Positions 22,101 to 30,698 of a DNA stretch of 64,000 nt are shown here, piece after piece; the stretch's first letter is position 1; each line of letters starts with the position of its first letter. The stretch spans positions 66,433,371 to 66,497,370 of the forward strand of contig NC_053393.1 in assembly GCF_905171765.1 (NCBI RefSeq). The letters run 5' to 3'. This DNA is from Bufo bufo. Lineage: Eukaryota > Chordata > Amphibia > Anura > Bufonidae. Made by a program: the position numbers and the translations under genes. The notes beneath the pieces were generated by a model. The model was not told where the DNA came from, made no database searches, and saw only the letters and a program-made list of their open reading frames with translations.

Positions 22101-22606
22101 TGAGAGCATTCCCAAATGTCACAGGGGAACAAGTGGAAGCCCAAGGCGAAGGCAGAGGAGGAGCAAGAGGTCGCCAACGCAGCTGTGTCACGGCCAGCTC
22201 CTTTGAGGGCAGGGTTAGCATGGCAGAGATGTGGAAAAGTTTTGTCGCCACGGCACAGCTAACTACACCACCACCTGATACGGAACGTGTTAGCAGGAGG
22301 CAACATTTCAATAAGATGGTGGAACAGTACCTGTGCACACCCCTCCATGTACTGACTGATGGTTCGGCCCCATTCAACTTCTGGGTCTCCAAATTGTCCA
22401 CGTGGCCAGAGCTAGCCTTTTATGCCTTGGAGGTGCTGGCCTGCCCGGCGGCCAGCGTTTTGTCTGAACGTGTATTCAGCACGGCAGGGGGTGTCATTAC
22501 AGACAAACGCAGCCGCCTGTCTACAGCCAATGTGGACAAGCTGACGTTCATAAAAATGAACCAGGCATGGATCCCACAGGACCTGTCCATCCCTTGTGCA
22601 GATTAG
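19193..22606 (+). CDS. hAT transposase with BED zinc finger, 1137 residues, intact
   Basis: Cut-and-paste transposase of the ZBED-like hAT group. Residues 1-50 are basic and Arg/Gly-rich, typical of a nuclear protein. A BED-type finger has C301, C304, H325 and H330. The RNase H-like core shows 'TTDTWTS' with D503, 'CDNG' with D632, and the hAT 'C..H' pair C651/H654 in 'CLAHVLNLVV', then 'TRWNST' near 714. After a long acidic insertion (about 803-865) comes the C-terminal hAT dimerisation region (about 1040-1120), with 'LSERVFSTAG' including E1092. All expected landmarks are present with no stop or frameshift. The start is the first ATG after the leader and gives the Arg/Gly N-terminus. It acts on the ends at 17967 and 30690. 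Ser-rich and Glu-rich stretches are inserts, not breaks. Activity is inferred, not shown. Confidence 0.95.
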   Translation: MRKTSSKGRGRGHGRGGVSGPSGAGRGRGRSATATRPSVPTTSGPSSRQNLQGYLVGPNAVLRMVRPEQVQALVNWVADSASSTFTLSPTQSSAESAQMAHENQAHQSVTSPPCISGKLSEPQVMQQSLMLFEDSAARVSQGHPPSPSPGMEEIECTNAQPVMFPDDEDMGIPPQHVSDDDETQVPTAASFCSVQTEQEVRDQDWVEDDAGDDEVLDPTWNEGRATDFHSSEEEAVVRPSQQRSKRQRGSSGQNQNTRRQETPPATDRRHLGPSTPKAASRSSLAWHFFKQCADDKTRVVCTLCHQSLKRGINVLNLSTTCMTRHLHAKHELQWSKHLKNKEVTQAPPATSIAAAASASSAAAASASSSASGGTLAPAAQQTWDVPPAPPPASPSISTMSHGSVQLSISQTFERKRKFPPSHPRSLALNASISKLLAYEMLSFRLVETDSFKQLMSLAVPQYVVPSRHYFSKRAVPSLHNQVSDKIKCALRNAICGKVHLTTDTWTSKHGQGHYISLTAHWVNVVAAGPQVESCLAHVLPPPRIAGQHSLPPVSSSSYSASSSSSSTCSSSQLHTFTTNFSTARGKRQQAVLKLICLGDRPHTAQELWRGIEQQTDEWLLPVSLKPGLVVCDNGRNLVAALGLAGLTHIPCLAHVLNLVVQKFIHNYPDMSELLHKVRAVCSCFRRSHPAAARLSALKRNFGLPAHRLICDVPTRWNSTLHMLDRLCEQQQAIVEFQLQHARVSHTAEQPHFTTNDLASMRDLCALLRCFEYSTNMASGDDAVISVTIPLLCLLEKTLRAMMEEEVAQEEEEEEGSFLALSGQSLRSDSEGGFLQQQRPGTNVARQGPLLEDEDEVEEDEDEAGSQRAGTQRSSGPSLVRGWGETQDDDDTPPTEDSLSLPLGSLAHMSDYMLQCLRNDSRVAHILTCADYWVATLLDPRYKDNVPTLLHALERDSKMREYKRTLVDALLRAFPNVTGEQVEAQGEGRGGARGRQRSCVTASSFEGRVSMAEMWKSFVATAQLTTPPPDTERVSRRQHFNKMVEQYLCTPLHVLTDGSAPFNFWVSKLSTWPELAFYALEVLACPAASVLSERVFSTAGGVITDKRSRLSTANVDKLTFIKMNQAWIPQDLSIPCAD

Positions 22607-22720
22607 ACATTAACTACCTCCCCTTAACAATATATTATTGTACTCCAGGGCACTTCCTCATTCAATCCTATTTTTATTTTCATTTTACCATTATATTGCG
22701 GGGCAACCCAAAGTTGAATG

Positions 22721-23230
22721 AACCTCTCCTCTGTCTGGGTGCCGGGGCCTAAATATGTGACAGTGGCCTGTTCCAGTGGTGGGTGACGTGAAGCCTGATT
22801 CTCTGCTATGACATGAAGACTGATTCTGTGCTGACATGAAGCCAGATTCTCTGTTACGGGACCTCTCTCCTCTGCCTGGGTGCCGGGGCCTAAATATGTG
22901 ACAGTGGCCTGTTCCAGTGGTGGGTGACGTGAAGCCTGATTCTCTGCTATAACATGAAGACTGATTCTGTGCTGACATGAAGCCAGATTCTCTGTTACGG
23001 GACCTCTCTCCTCTGCCTGGGTGCCGGGGCCTAAATATGTGACAGTGGCCTGTTCCAGTGGTGGGTGACGTGAAGCCTGATTCTCTGCTATAACATGAAG
23101 ACTGATTCTGTGCTGACATGAAGCCAGATTCTCTGTTACGGGACCTCTCTCCTCTGTCTGGGTGCCGGGGCCTAAATATGTGACAGTGGCCTGTTCCAGT
23201 GGTGGGTGACGTGAAGCCTGATTCTCTGCT
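22721..23230 (+). repeat. 141-bp satellite array, left part (~3.6 copies)
   Basis: Direct repeats of a 141-bp unit ('GGACCTCTCTCCTCTGCC', 'GTGACAGTGGCCTGTTCC', 'GAAGACTGATTCTGTGC'). The array begins right after the transposase 3' end and is interrupted at 23231 by the Gypsy element. It resumes at 28175 in the same register apart from the 5-bp target duplication. Confidence 0.95.
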
Positions 23231-23723
23231 TGTCACGAAACCATGAACCAGACGTACAACAAGAGATAAGTGAAAATAAGAAGGCTTTATTGAAAATAAA
23301 GCTGTAAAGCAAAAGTCCAAACGAATGGTGAAACCGAAGCAGAGTCTTTGAGAGGCCAGAGATCAGGAACCAGAAGGGTAGTCAGACGAAGCCAGGATCA
23401 GGAACCAGCAGGGTAGTCAGACGAAGCCAGGATCAGGAACCAGCAGGGTAGTCAGACGAAGCCAGGATCAGGAACCAGCAGGGTAGTCAGACGAAGCCAG
23501 GATCAGGAACCAGAAGCAGCAGCAGTCTTAGAAGCATGTGAACACAGGAGGACCAAGCAAGGAACTGAAGCCACAGACCTCCTATATATATGAGCTAGGC
23601 ATCCAGCTCCTCCCAGTGGGAAGGAGGAGCCGCAGGGTGGAAGGCTACAAGAAACCCAGAAACCAAGATGGCCGCCAGCACATGTCAAACGAAGGAGAAC
23701 AGCAAGAAGGTAAGACCATGACA
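23231..23723 (-). repeat. Gypsy 3' LTR (493 bp)
   Basis: Starts TGTCACG and ends CATGACA (plus-strand reading). It holds four full plus one partial copies of a 35-bp repeat with 'GATCAGGAACCAG' at 23361, 23396, 23431, 23466 and 23501. A minus-strand TATA-like run ('CTATATATATG', about 23581-23592) and an AATAAA (complement at about 23286-23291) are the likely promoter and polyadenylation signals. Confidence 0.95.
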
Positions 23724-23738
23724 GTACCTCCCCCTCAA
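23724..23738 (-). promoter_or_regulatory. Polypurine tract next to the 3' LTR
   Basis: The minus strand reads 'TTGAGGGGGAGGTAC' directly before the LTR, the usual plus-strand primer of LTR elements. The stop codon of the polyprotein (TGA, complement at 23735-23737) lies inside it, so coding and replication signals overlap. Confidence 0.85.
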
Positions 23739-26700
23739 GGGCCCCTCCTCCGCGGAGCAAAAAACGGTTTCTGAGGGAAGCGTGCGTGGAAGGCTCGGAG
23801 CAAGGCAGGAGCATGGACATCTGCGGAGGAAACCCAGGAACGCTCCTCTGGACCATAACCACGCCAATGGACCAAAAACTGCACCCGACCGCGGACCAGG
23901 CGTGAGTCCAGGATATTGCTCACCTCATACTCCTCATGATTGCCCACTCGGACCGGACGAGGCCGAGGAACCGAGGAAGTGAAACGATTACACACCAGTG
24001 GCTTCAACAGGGAGACATGAAACACGTTAGAGATCCGCATGCCAGGAGGAAGCGCAAGGGCATAGGCTACCGGGTTTACCCTGCGAAGCACTCGGAAGGG
24101 ACCAACAAAGCGAGGCGCCAGCTTGGGAGTGGGCACTCGAAGGTTGAGGTTGCGGGTGGACAACCATACACGGTCTCCGACCTGGTAGGAAGGAGCAGGC
24201 GCTCGTCTGCGATCAGCCTGGAGTCTCTGGCGCTGCGCAGAGGCCTCAAGGGACTTCTGGATCTGTACCCAAGAAGCACGTAGGACGGAAAGGTGATCCT
24301 CCACAGCCGGAATATCCTGGGGAGAGAATACCTCCGGTAACACGGCAGGTTGGAACCCATAATTGGCCATGAAGGGAGACGTCCCAGAGGAAGAGTTCAC
24401 CGCCGTGTTCCTGGCAAACTCAGCCCAAGGCAGAAGGTCAACCCAATTGTCTTGGTGATCGGAGACATAGCAACGAAGGAATTGCTCCAAGGCCTGATTG
24501 GATCGTTCTGCGGCCCCATTGGACTGAGGGTGGTAGGCCGAGGAGAAGGAGAGATGAATCCCCAACTGGGAGCAAAAGGCGCGCCAGAACCTGGACACAA
24601 ACTGACTCCCCCGATCCGACACAATCTCCTTGGGCAAACCGTGCAACCGGAAGACCTCCCTGGCAAAAATCGTGGCCAACTCTTGTGCAGAGGGTAACTT
24701 CTTGAGAGGAACACAGTGGCACATTTTGGAAAACCGATCCACAATCATGAGAATGACCGTATGGCCTCGGGATGCAGGGAGGTCCACAATGAAGTCCATC
24801 CCCAGGTGTGACCATGGGCGCTCCCCGGTGGCTATGGGTTGCAGAAGGCCCAACGGAAGGTGCCGAGGGGACTTACTCTGGGCACAAACGGAGCATGCCG
24901 CTACATATGCGGCGATGTCGGAACGTAGGGAAGGCCACCAGAACAGATGTGAAACAGCCCAGGACAGCTCATTCTTTCCAGGATGCCCCGCGGTCTTGGA
25001 GTTATGGTAGGTTCGCAACAACCGAGTGCGCAACTCCTCAGGCACAAAACATCTGCCGTTGGGTCTCCCAGAGGGAGCACCAGATTGAGCCGCCAAAATC
25101 TGCTCACCCAGGGGAGAGGTCAGGCTGGTGCGAATGGCGGCCAGGATCTGATTCGGAGGTATGACCGAAGTCGGAATCGACTCCTCCCTGGACAGCTCGG
25201 AGTACTGCCGTGATAGGGCATCCGCCCTGATGTTCTTGGAACCGGGTAGGTAGGAGACCACGTAATTAAAACGTGACAAGAACAGAGCCCATCTGGCCTG
25301 ACGTGGTGTCAATCTCTTGGCCTCAGAAAGGTAGGTCAGATTCTTATGGTCCGTCAGGATGAGAACCGAAACCACCGAACCCTCGAGCAAGTGCCTCCAT
25401 TCTTTAAGGGCCTGCACGATGGCCAATAACTCCCTGTCACCAATCTGATAGTTGCACTCCGCGGAAGACAGTTTCCGGGAGTAAAACCCACAAGGAAGCA
25501 GAGGACCCTCTGGTGTTCTACGCTGAGACAGAAGGGCGCCTACTCCCGTCTCAGACGCGTCCACCTCGAGGACAAAGGGCAACCCAGGGTTGGGATGCGA
25601 CAGAATCGGAGCCGACACAAAAGCGGACTTTAGGGCCTCAAAAGCTCGGATGGCCTCGAGCGGCCAGACCTGGGAATTACTGCCCTTCCTGGTCAGATCC
25701 GTGAGAGGCTTGGCCAGCATGGAAAAGTCCCTGATGAACTTCCGATAATAATTGGCGAAGCCCAAAAAGCGTTGCAGGGAACGAAGACCACTGGGCTGGG
25801 GCCACTGTAAGACAGCCGAAACCTTCTCAGGATCCATGGAGAACCCCTCAGCGGAAATGATGTAACCTAAGAAGGTTACCTGGGATCGGTGAAATTCGCA
25901 TTTCTCAAGCTTACCGAACAGCTTGTTCTCTCGTAACCGTTGCAACACTCGTCTGACATCCAGAATGTGGGCCTCCATGGATTCAGAATATACCAAGATG
26001 TCATCCAAATAGACCACCACACACTGCTGCAACAGGTCACGGAAAACATCGTTGATGAATTCCTGAAAGACTGCCGGCGCATTGCACAACCCAAAGGGCA
26101 TAACCAAGGATTCATAATGACCGGTCCTGGTGTTAAACGCGGTCTTCCACTCATCGCCCGCCTTGATCCTTACCAGGTTATATGCCGCCCTCAGGTCGAG
26201 TTTGGTAAAGACCGTGGCCCCTTTAAGGCGATCGAACAGCTCGGAAATCAAGGGTATCGGGTAAGCGTTCTTGATCGTGATGCGATTGAGACCCCTGTAA
26301 TCGATGCAAGGCCTCAACTCACCGCCCTTCTTTTTCACAAAGAAAAATCCAGCCCCTGCCGGGGACGAGGATTTGCGAATGTGTCCGCGTGAAAGCGCCT
26401 CCCTCACGTACTCCTCCATGGCCTCATTCTCCGCTACCGACAGTGGATAGACTTTGCCACGAGGAGGAACGGCACCAGGTTGTAACTCTATGGAACAATC
26501 GTATGGGCGGTGCGGAGGTAGGGCAACCGCGCGCACCTTATCGAATACATCCCGGTACTCCTCGTATTCAGGAGGCAACAGAGAGTCCGAGGAAGTACAC
26601 AGCAACTTGACAGACCCATGGATGCAACTAGCCCCACACTGCGGTGACCACGAGAGGATCTCGGCCGATCTCCAATCGAAAGTCGGATTATGCTTCTGGA

Positions 26701-27703
26701 GCCAGGGGTACCCCAAGACCACCGAGTAGTGTGGAGACGAAATAACCTGGAGGCAGACCGACTCTCTGTGAACGGCACCAATGGCTATCCCCACTGGAAG
26801 GGTCTTATAAGTCACGTGAGAAGACAGAAGGGGTCTGCCGTCTATCGCCTCAAGAGCCAGTGGGGAACCTCGAGCCTGCAGAGGAATGGAATTGGCGGCA
26901 GCGGGTGGGACAGCAAACGTAGGCGCCAATCTGTTAGAAGACCTCCGCAGGCTCTCCTTAAAGGAAGGTCTCTCCCTGAGTCTGGTGTCAATCAAAATCA
27001 GGAAAGAAATAAGAGACTCGAGCTCCACTGGTAGGTCCTTAGCTGCAACCTCATCCTTCAAGGCATCCGAGAGACCATGAGCGAAAGCAGCGACCAGAGC
27101 CTCATTATTCCAGCCCACCTCTGCTGCCAGGGTACGAAACTCAATGGCGTATTCAGCTACGGATCGTGAACCCTGTCTGATGGACATAAGGAGCTTCGCG
27201 GCAGAGGCAGCACGAGCCGGCACATCGAATACCTTCCGAAGAGAAGGAACAAAACCGGAAAACTCGGCAACCACCGGATTGTTGTTCTCCCATAAAGGGC
27301 TGGCCCAGGCCAAGGCCTTGTCCGAGAGCAGCGAGATCAAGAAGCCCACCTTTGATCTCTCAGTAGGAAAGGCATGTGGCAGCAACTCGAAATAAATGCC
27401 CACCTGGTTAAGGAAACCTCGGCACTGAGTTGGCTCTCCCCCAAAGCGCTGTGGAAGAGGGGCAGAACCGGTCATACCCCGAAACACCGCAGGCGCAACA
27501 ACAGGTGTCGGGGTAGACTCTGGCGCAACAACCGGAGCGGCAGTAGGAGCGACAACCGACCCATCGGCAACGGGAGCGAAATGAGCCGTGCGTTCAAGCA
27601 GGGTTTGCAACGCCACAGCGAACCGACCCAACAGGTGATCCTGCTGATCAAGTCTGGCAACCAGCATGGGTAGCGAGGATGGCCCTGTACCGTCAGAACT
27701 CAT
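23735..27703 (-). CDS. Gypsy gag-pol polyprotein, 1322 residues, lacking knuckle and protease core
   Basis: Single fused gag-pol frame. Gag capsid-like part about 75-260 ('PLPQRFGGEPTQCRGFLNQ'). RT about 430-610 with 'YLDDILVYS' (565-573). RNase H about 710-830 ('LEVDASETGVGALLSQ', 'TDHKNLTYL'). Integrase with the HHCC finger at H900, H907, C937 and C940, and catalytic D970, D1030 and E1066 (35 residues between the last two). A GPF module near 1201. C-terminal chromodomain about 1258-1310 ('VHWRGYGPEERSW'). The expected CCHC knuckle and the protease 'DSG' are missing: gag residues near 266 ('TFAVPPA') run straight into the post-active-site protease part ('LVVLG'-type 'SVVLGYPWL' near 327-335). 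An in-frame deletion is the simplest cause. The start lies 13 nt inside the 5' LTR boundary. Processing would need a protease from another copy. Confidence 0.95.
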   Translation of the reverse strand: MSSDGTGPSSLPMLVARLDQQDHLLGRFAVALQTLLERTAHFAPVADGSVVAPTAAPVVAPESTPTPVVAPAVFRGMTGSAPLPQRFGGEPTQCRGFLNQVGIYFELLPHAFPTERSKVGFLISLLSDKALAWASPLWENNNPVVAEFSGFVPSLRKVFDVPARAASAAKLLMSIRQGSRSVAEYAIEFRTLAAEVGWNNEALVAAFAHGLSDALKDEVAAKDLPVELESLISFLILIDTRLRERPSFKESLRRSSNRLAPTFAVPPAAANSIPLQARGSPLALEAIDGRPLLSSHVTYKTLPVGIAIGAVHRESVCLQVISSPHYSVVLGYPWLQKHNPTFDWRSAEILSWSPQCGASCIHGSVKLLCTSSDSLLPPEYEEYRDVFDKVRAVALPPHRPYDCSIELQPGAVPPRGKVYPLSVAENEAMEEYVREALSRGHIRKSSSPAGAGFFFVKKKGGELRPCIDYRGLNRITIKNAYPIPLISELFDRLKGATVFTKLDLRAAYNLVRIKAGDEWKTAFNTRTGHYESLVMPFGLCNAPAVFQEFINDVFRDLLQQCVVVYLDDILVYSESMEAHILDVRRVLQRLRENKLFGKLEKCEFHRSQVTFLGYIISAEGFSMDPEKVSAVLQWPQPSGLRSLQRFLGFANYYRKFIRDFSMLAKPLTDLTRKGSNSQVWPLEAIRAFEALKSAFVSAPILSHPNPGLPFVLEVDASETGVGALLSQRRTPEGPLLPCGFYSRKLSSAECNYQIGDRELLAIVQALKEWRHLLEGSVVSVLILTDHKNLTYLSEAKRLTPRQARWALFLSRFNYVVSYLPGSKNIRADALSRQYSELSREESIPTSVIPPNQILAAIRTSLTSPLGEQILAAQSGAPSGRPNGRCFVPEELRTRLLRTYHNSKTAGHPGKNELSWAVSHLFWWPSLRSDIAAYVAACSVCAQSKSPRHLPLGLLQPIATGERPWSHLGMDFIVDLPASRGHTVILMIVDRFSKMCHCVPLKKLPSAQELATIFAREVFRLHGLPKEIVSDRGSQFVSRFWRAFCSQLGIHLSFSSAYHPQSNGAAERSNQALEQFLRCYVSDHQDNWVDLLPWAEFARNTAVNSSSGTSPFMANYGFQPAVLPEVFSPQDIPAVEDHLSVLRASWVQIQKSLEASAQRQRLQADRRRAPAPSYQVGDRVWLSTRNLNLRVPTPKLAPRFVGPFRVLRRVNPVAYALALPPGMRISNVFHVSLLKPLVCNRFTSSVPRPRPVRVGNHEEYEVSNILDSRLVRGRVQFLVHWRGYGPEERSWVSSADVHAPALLRAFHARFPQKPFFAPRRRGP

Positions 27704-27716
27704 GGCTTGGTCCTAA

Positions 27717-28174
27717 TGTCACGGAACCATGAACCAGACGTACAACAAGAGATAAGTGAAAATAAGAAGGCTTTATTGAAAATAAAGCTGTAAAGCAAAA
27801 GTCCAAACGAATGGTGAAACCGAAGCAGAGTCTTTGAGAGGCCAGAGATCAGGAACCAGAAGGGTAGTCAGACGAAGCCAGGATCAGGAACCAGCAGGGT
27901 AGTCAGACGAAGCCAGGATCAGGAACCAGCAGGGTAGTCAGACGAAGCCAGGATCAGGAACCAGAAGCAGCAGCAGTCTTAGAAGCATGTGAACACAGGA
28001 GGACCAAGCAAGGAACTGAAGCCACAGACCTCCTATATATATGAGCTAGGCATCCAGCTCCTCCCAGTGGGAAGGAGGAGCCGCAGGGTGGAAGGCTACA
28101 AGAAACCCAGAAACCAAGATGGCCGCCAGCACATGTCAAACGAAGGAGAACAGCAAGAAGGTAAGACCATGACA
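27717..28174 (-). repeat. Gypsy 5' LTR (458 bp)
   Basis: Near-identical to 23231-23723 except for A to G at the eighth base and one fewer 35-bp unit ('GATCAGG' at 27847, 27882, 27917, 27952). As the upstream LTR on the minus strand it should hold the working promoter: a TATATATA run lies at about 28034-28041. The sequence after it, 'TTAGGACCAAGCC' then ATG, does not begin with the TGG that pairs with a tRNA CCA end. Confidence 0.95.
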
Positions 28175-28179
28175 CTGCT

Positions 28180-30345
28180 ATGACATGAATACTGATTCTG
28201 CGCTGACATGAAGCCAGATTCTCTGTTACGGGACCTCTCTCCTCTGCCTGGGTGCCGGGGCCTAAATATGTGACAGTGGCCTGTTCCAGTGGTGGGTGAC
28301 GTGAAGCCTGATTCTCTGCTATGACATGAAGACTGATTCTGTGCTGACATGAAGCCAGATTCTCTGTTACGGGACCTCTCTCCTCTGCCTGGGTGCCGGG
28401 GCCTAAATATGTGACAGTGGCCTGTTCCAGTGGTGGGTGACGTGAAGCCTGATTCTCTGCTATAACATGAAGACTGATTCTGTGCTGACATGAAGCCAGA
28501 TTCTCTGTTACGGGACCTCTCTCCTCTGCCTGGGTGCCGGGGCCTAAATATGTGACAGTGGCCTGTTCCAGTGGTGGGTGACGTGAAGCCTGATTCTCTG
28601 CTATGACATGAAGACTGATTCTGTGCTGACATGAAGCCAGATTCTCTGTTACGGGACCTCTCTCCTCTGCCTGGGTGCCGGGGCCTAAATATGTGACAGT
28701 GGCCTGTTCCAGTGGTGGGTGGCGTGAAGCCTGATTCTCTGCTATGACATGAAGACTGATTCTGTGCTGACATGAAGCCAGATTCTCTGTTACGGGACCT
28801 CTCTCCTCTGCCTGGGTGCCGGGGCCTAAATATGTGACAGTGGCCTGTTCCAGTGGTGGGTGACGTGAATCCTGATTCTCTGCTATAACATGAAGACTGA
28901 TTCTGTGCTGACATGAAGCCAGATTCTCTGTTACAGGACCTCTCTCCTCTGCCTGGGTGCCGGGGCCTAAATATGTGACAGTGGCCTGTTCCAGTGGTGG
29001 GTGACGTGAAGCCTGATTCTCTGCTATGACATGAAGACTGATTCTGTGCTGACATGAAGCCAGATTCTCTGTTACGGGACCTCTCTCCTCTGCCTGGGTG
29101 CCGGGGCCTAAATATGTGACAGTGGCCTGTTCCAGTGGTGGGTGACGTGAAGCCTGATTCTCTGCTATAACATGAAGACTGATTCTGTGCTGACATGAAG
29201 CCAGATTCTCTGTTACGGGACCTCTCTCCTCTGCCTGGGTGCCGGGGCCTAAATATGTGACAGTGGCCTGTTCCAGTGGTGGGTGACGTGAAGCCTGATT
29301 CTCTGCTATGACATGAAGACTGATTCTGTGCTGACATGAAGCCAGATTCTCTGTTACGGGACCTCTCTCCTCTGCCTGGGTGCCGGGGCCTGAATATGTG
29401 ACAGTGGCCTGTTCCAGTGGTGGGTGACGTGAAGCCTGATTCTCTGCTATGACATGAAGACTGATTCTGTGCTGACATGAAGCCAGATTCTCTGTTACGG
29501 GACCTCTCTCCTCTGCCTGGGTGCCGGGGCCTAAATATGTGACAGTGGCCTGTTCCAGTGGTGGGTGACGTGAAGCCTGATTCTCTGCTATAACATGAAG
29601 ACTGATTCTGTGCTGATATGAAGCCAGATTCTCTGTTACGGGACCTCTCTCCTCTGCCTGGGTGCCGGGGCCTAAATATGTGACAGTGGCCTGTTCCAGT
29701 GGTGGGTGACGTGAAGCCTGATTCTCTGCTATGACATGAAGACTGATTCTGTGCTGACATGAAGCCAGATTCTCTGTTACGGGACCTCTCTCCTCTGCCT
29801 GGGTGCCGGGGCCTAAATATGTGACAGTGGCCTGTTCCAGTGGTGGGTGACGTGAAGCCTGATTCTCTGCTATAACATGAAGACTGATTCTGTGCTGACA
29901 TGAAGCCAGATTCTCTGTTACGGGACCTCTCTCCTCTGCCTGGGTGCCGGGGCCTAAATATGTGACAGTGGCCTGTTCCAGTGGTGGGTGACGTGAAGCC
30001 TGATTCTCTGCTATGACATGAAGACTGATTCTGTGCTAACATGAAGCCAGATTCTCTGTTACGGGACCTCTCTCCTCTGCCTGGGTGCCGGGGCCTAAAT
30101 ATGTGACAGTGGCCTGTTCCAGTGGTGGGTGGCGTGAAGCCTGATTCTCTGCTATGACATGAAGACTGATTCTGTGCTGACATGAAGCCAGATTCTCTGT
30201 TACGGGACCTCTCTCCTCTGCCTGGGTGCCAGGGCCTAAATATGTGACAGTGGCCTGTTCCAGTGGTGGGTGACGTGAAGCCTGATTCTCTGCTATGACA
30301 TGAAGACTGATTCTGTGCTGACATGAAGCCAGATTCTCTGCTATG
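28180..30345 (+). repeat. 141-bp satellite array, right part (~15 copies)
   Basis: The unit is exactly 141 bp (47 codons), for example 'CTCTGTTACGGG' at 28221 and 28362. Units alternate between CTATGACATG and CTATAACATG in a five-unit pattern. The rare variant 'GGTGGGTGGCGTGAAG' occurs at about 28713 and 30123, exactly 1410 bp (ten units) apart, which supports a higher-order repeat of five or ten units. The multiple-of-three period leaves a 742-residue minus frame open without implying a protein. Confidence 0.95.
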
Positions 30346-30690
30346 GCATGAAGAGACTGATTCTCTGCTGACGTGAAGCCAGATTCTCTGCTATGGGACC
30401 TCTGTCCAATTGATATTGGTTAATTTTTTTTTTTTTTTTTTATTCATTTCCCTATCCACATTTGTTTGCAGGGGATTTACCTACATGTTGCTGCCTTTTG
30501 CAGCCCTCTAGCTCTTTCCTGGGCTGTTTTACAGCCTTTTTAGTGCCGAAAAGTTCGGTTCCCCATTGACTTCAATGGGGTTCGGGTTCGGGACGAAGTT
30601 CGGGTCGGGTTCGGATCCCGAACCCGAACATTTCCGGGAAGTTCGGCCGAACTTCTCGAACCTGAACATCCAGGTGTTCGCTCAACTCTA
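30346..30690 (+). repeat. hAT right end
   Basis: Degenerate last satellite pieces, a T run (about 30427-30441), then 'GAAAAGTTCGGTTCCCCATT' and several 'CCCGAACCCGAAC' words, ending GTTCGCTCAACTCTA before the octamer. The subterminal repeats of 'TTCGGGTTCGG' type also occur in the left end (17990-18080) and are likely transposase binding sites. Confidence 0.8.
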
Positions 30691-30698
30691 GTCTTGAC
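30691..30698 (+). repeat. 8-bp target site duplication, right (GTCTTGAC)
   Basis: Matches 17959-17966 exactly. After it the reading of the older element resumes. Confidence 0.95.

Larger units (their letters stand above)
23231..28174 (-). mobile_element. Chromodomain Ty3/Gypsy retrotransposon, young insertion
   Basis: Two LTRs (23231-23723, 27717-28174) flank a single long frame on the minus strand. The target duplication CTGCT lies at 23226-23230 and 28175-28179. The LTRs differ by one substitution that I can see and by one 35-bp repeat unit (493 against 458 bp), so insertion is recent. Order on the minus strand: 5' LTR (27717-28174), gag-pol frame (27703-23735), purine tract, 3' LTR. The body has lost the zinc knuckle and protease active site, so this copy cannot have mobilised itself in its present form. 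Confidence 0.97.
17967..30690 (+). mobile_element. hAT DNA transposon with intact transposase (12.7 kb with internal insertion)
   Basis: The termini 'TAGGGATGAGCGAAC' and, at the right, 'GTTCGCTCAACTCTA' are inverted with 2 mismatches over 15 bp, and are flanked by the perfect octamer GTCTTGAC. Further in, both ends are rich in 'CCCGAACCCGAACATTT' words. Order: leader with promoter and short tandem repeats, transposase at 19193-22606, 141-bp satellite from about 22721, right end. A Gypsy element of 4944 bp lies within the satellite, so the hAT without it is about 7.8 kb. The intact frame and perfect duplication suggest a recent insertion. Confidence 0.95.

Noticed and set aside
20172..22401. 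Several long frames antisense or shifted to the hAT transposase
   Set aside because: They are shadows of the 1137-residue frame, whose domains and codons are coherent. The Arg- and Ser-rich shadows come from its Ser-, Ala- and Glu-rich inserts.
22691..23320. 209-residue minus-strand frame
   Set aside because: Left part of the same satellite running into the LTR. Same explanation.
23782..27673. Plus-strand frames of 60-150 residues across the Gypsy body
   Set aside because: All are opposite-strand shadows of the 1322-residue polyprotein.
28096..30324. 742-residue minus-strand open frame made of 47-residue repeats
   Set aside because: It exists because the 141-bp satellite period is divisible by three. 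It starts inside the Gypsy LTR junction and has no domain or independent evidence of coding.
22760..30345. Possible CRISPR-like or host gene repeat array
   Set aside because: Units are contiguous 141-bp tandem repeats without unique spacers, inside a eukaryotic transposon.
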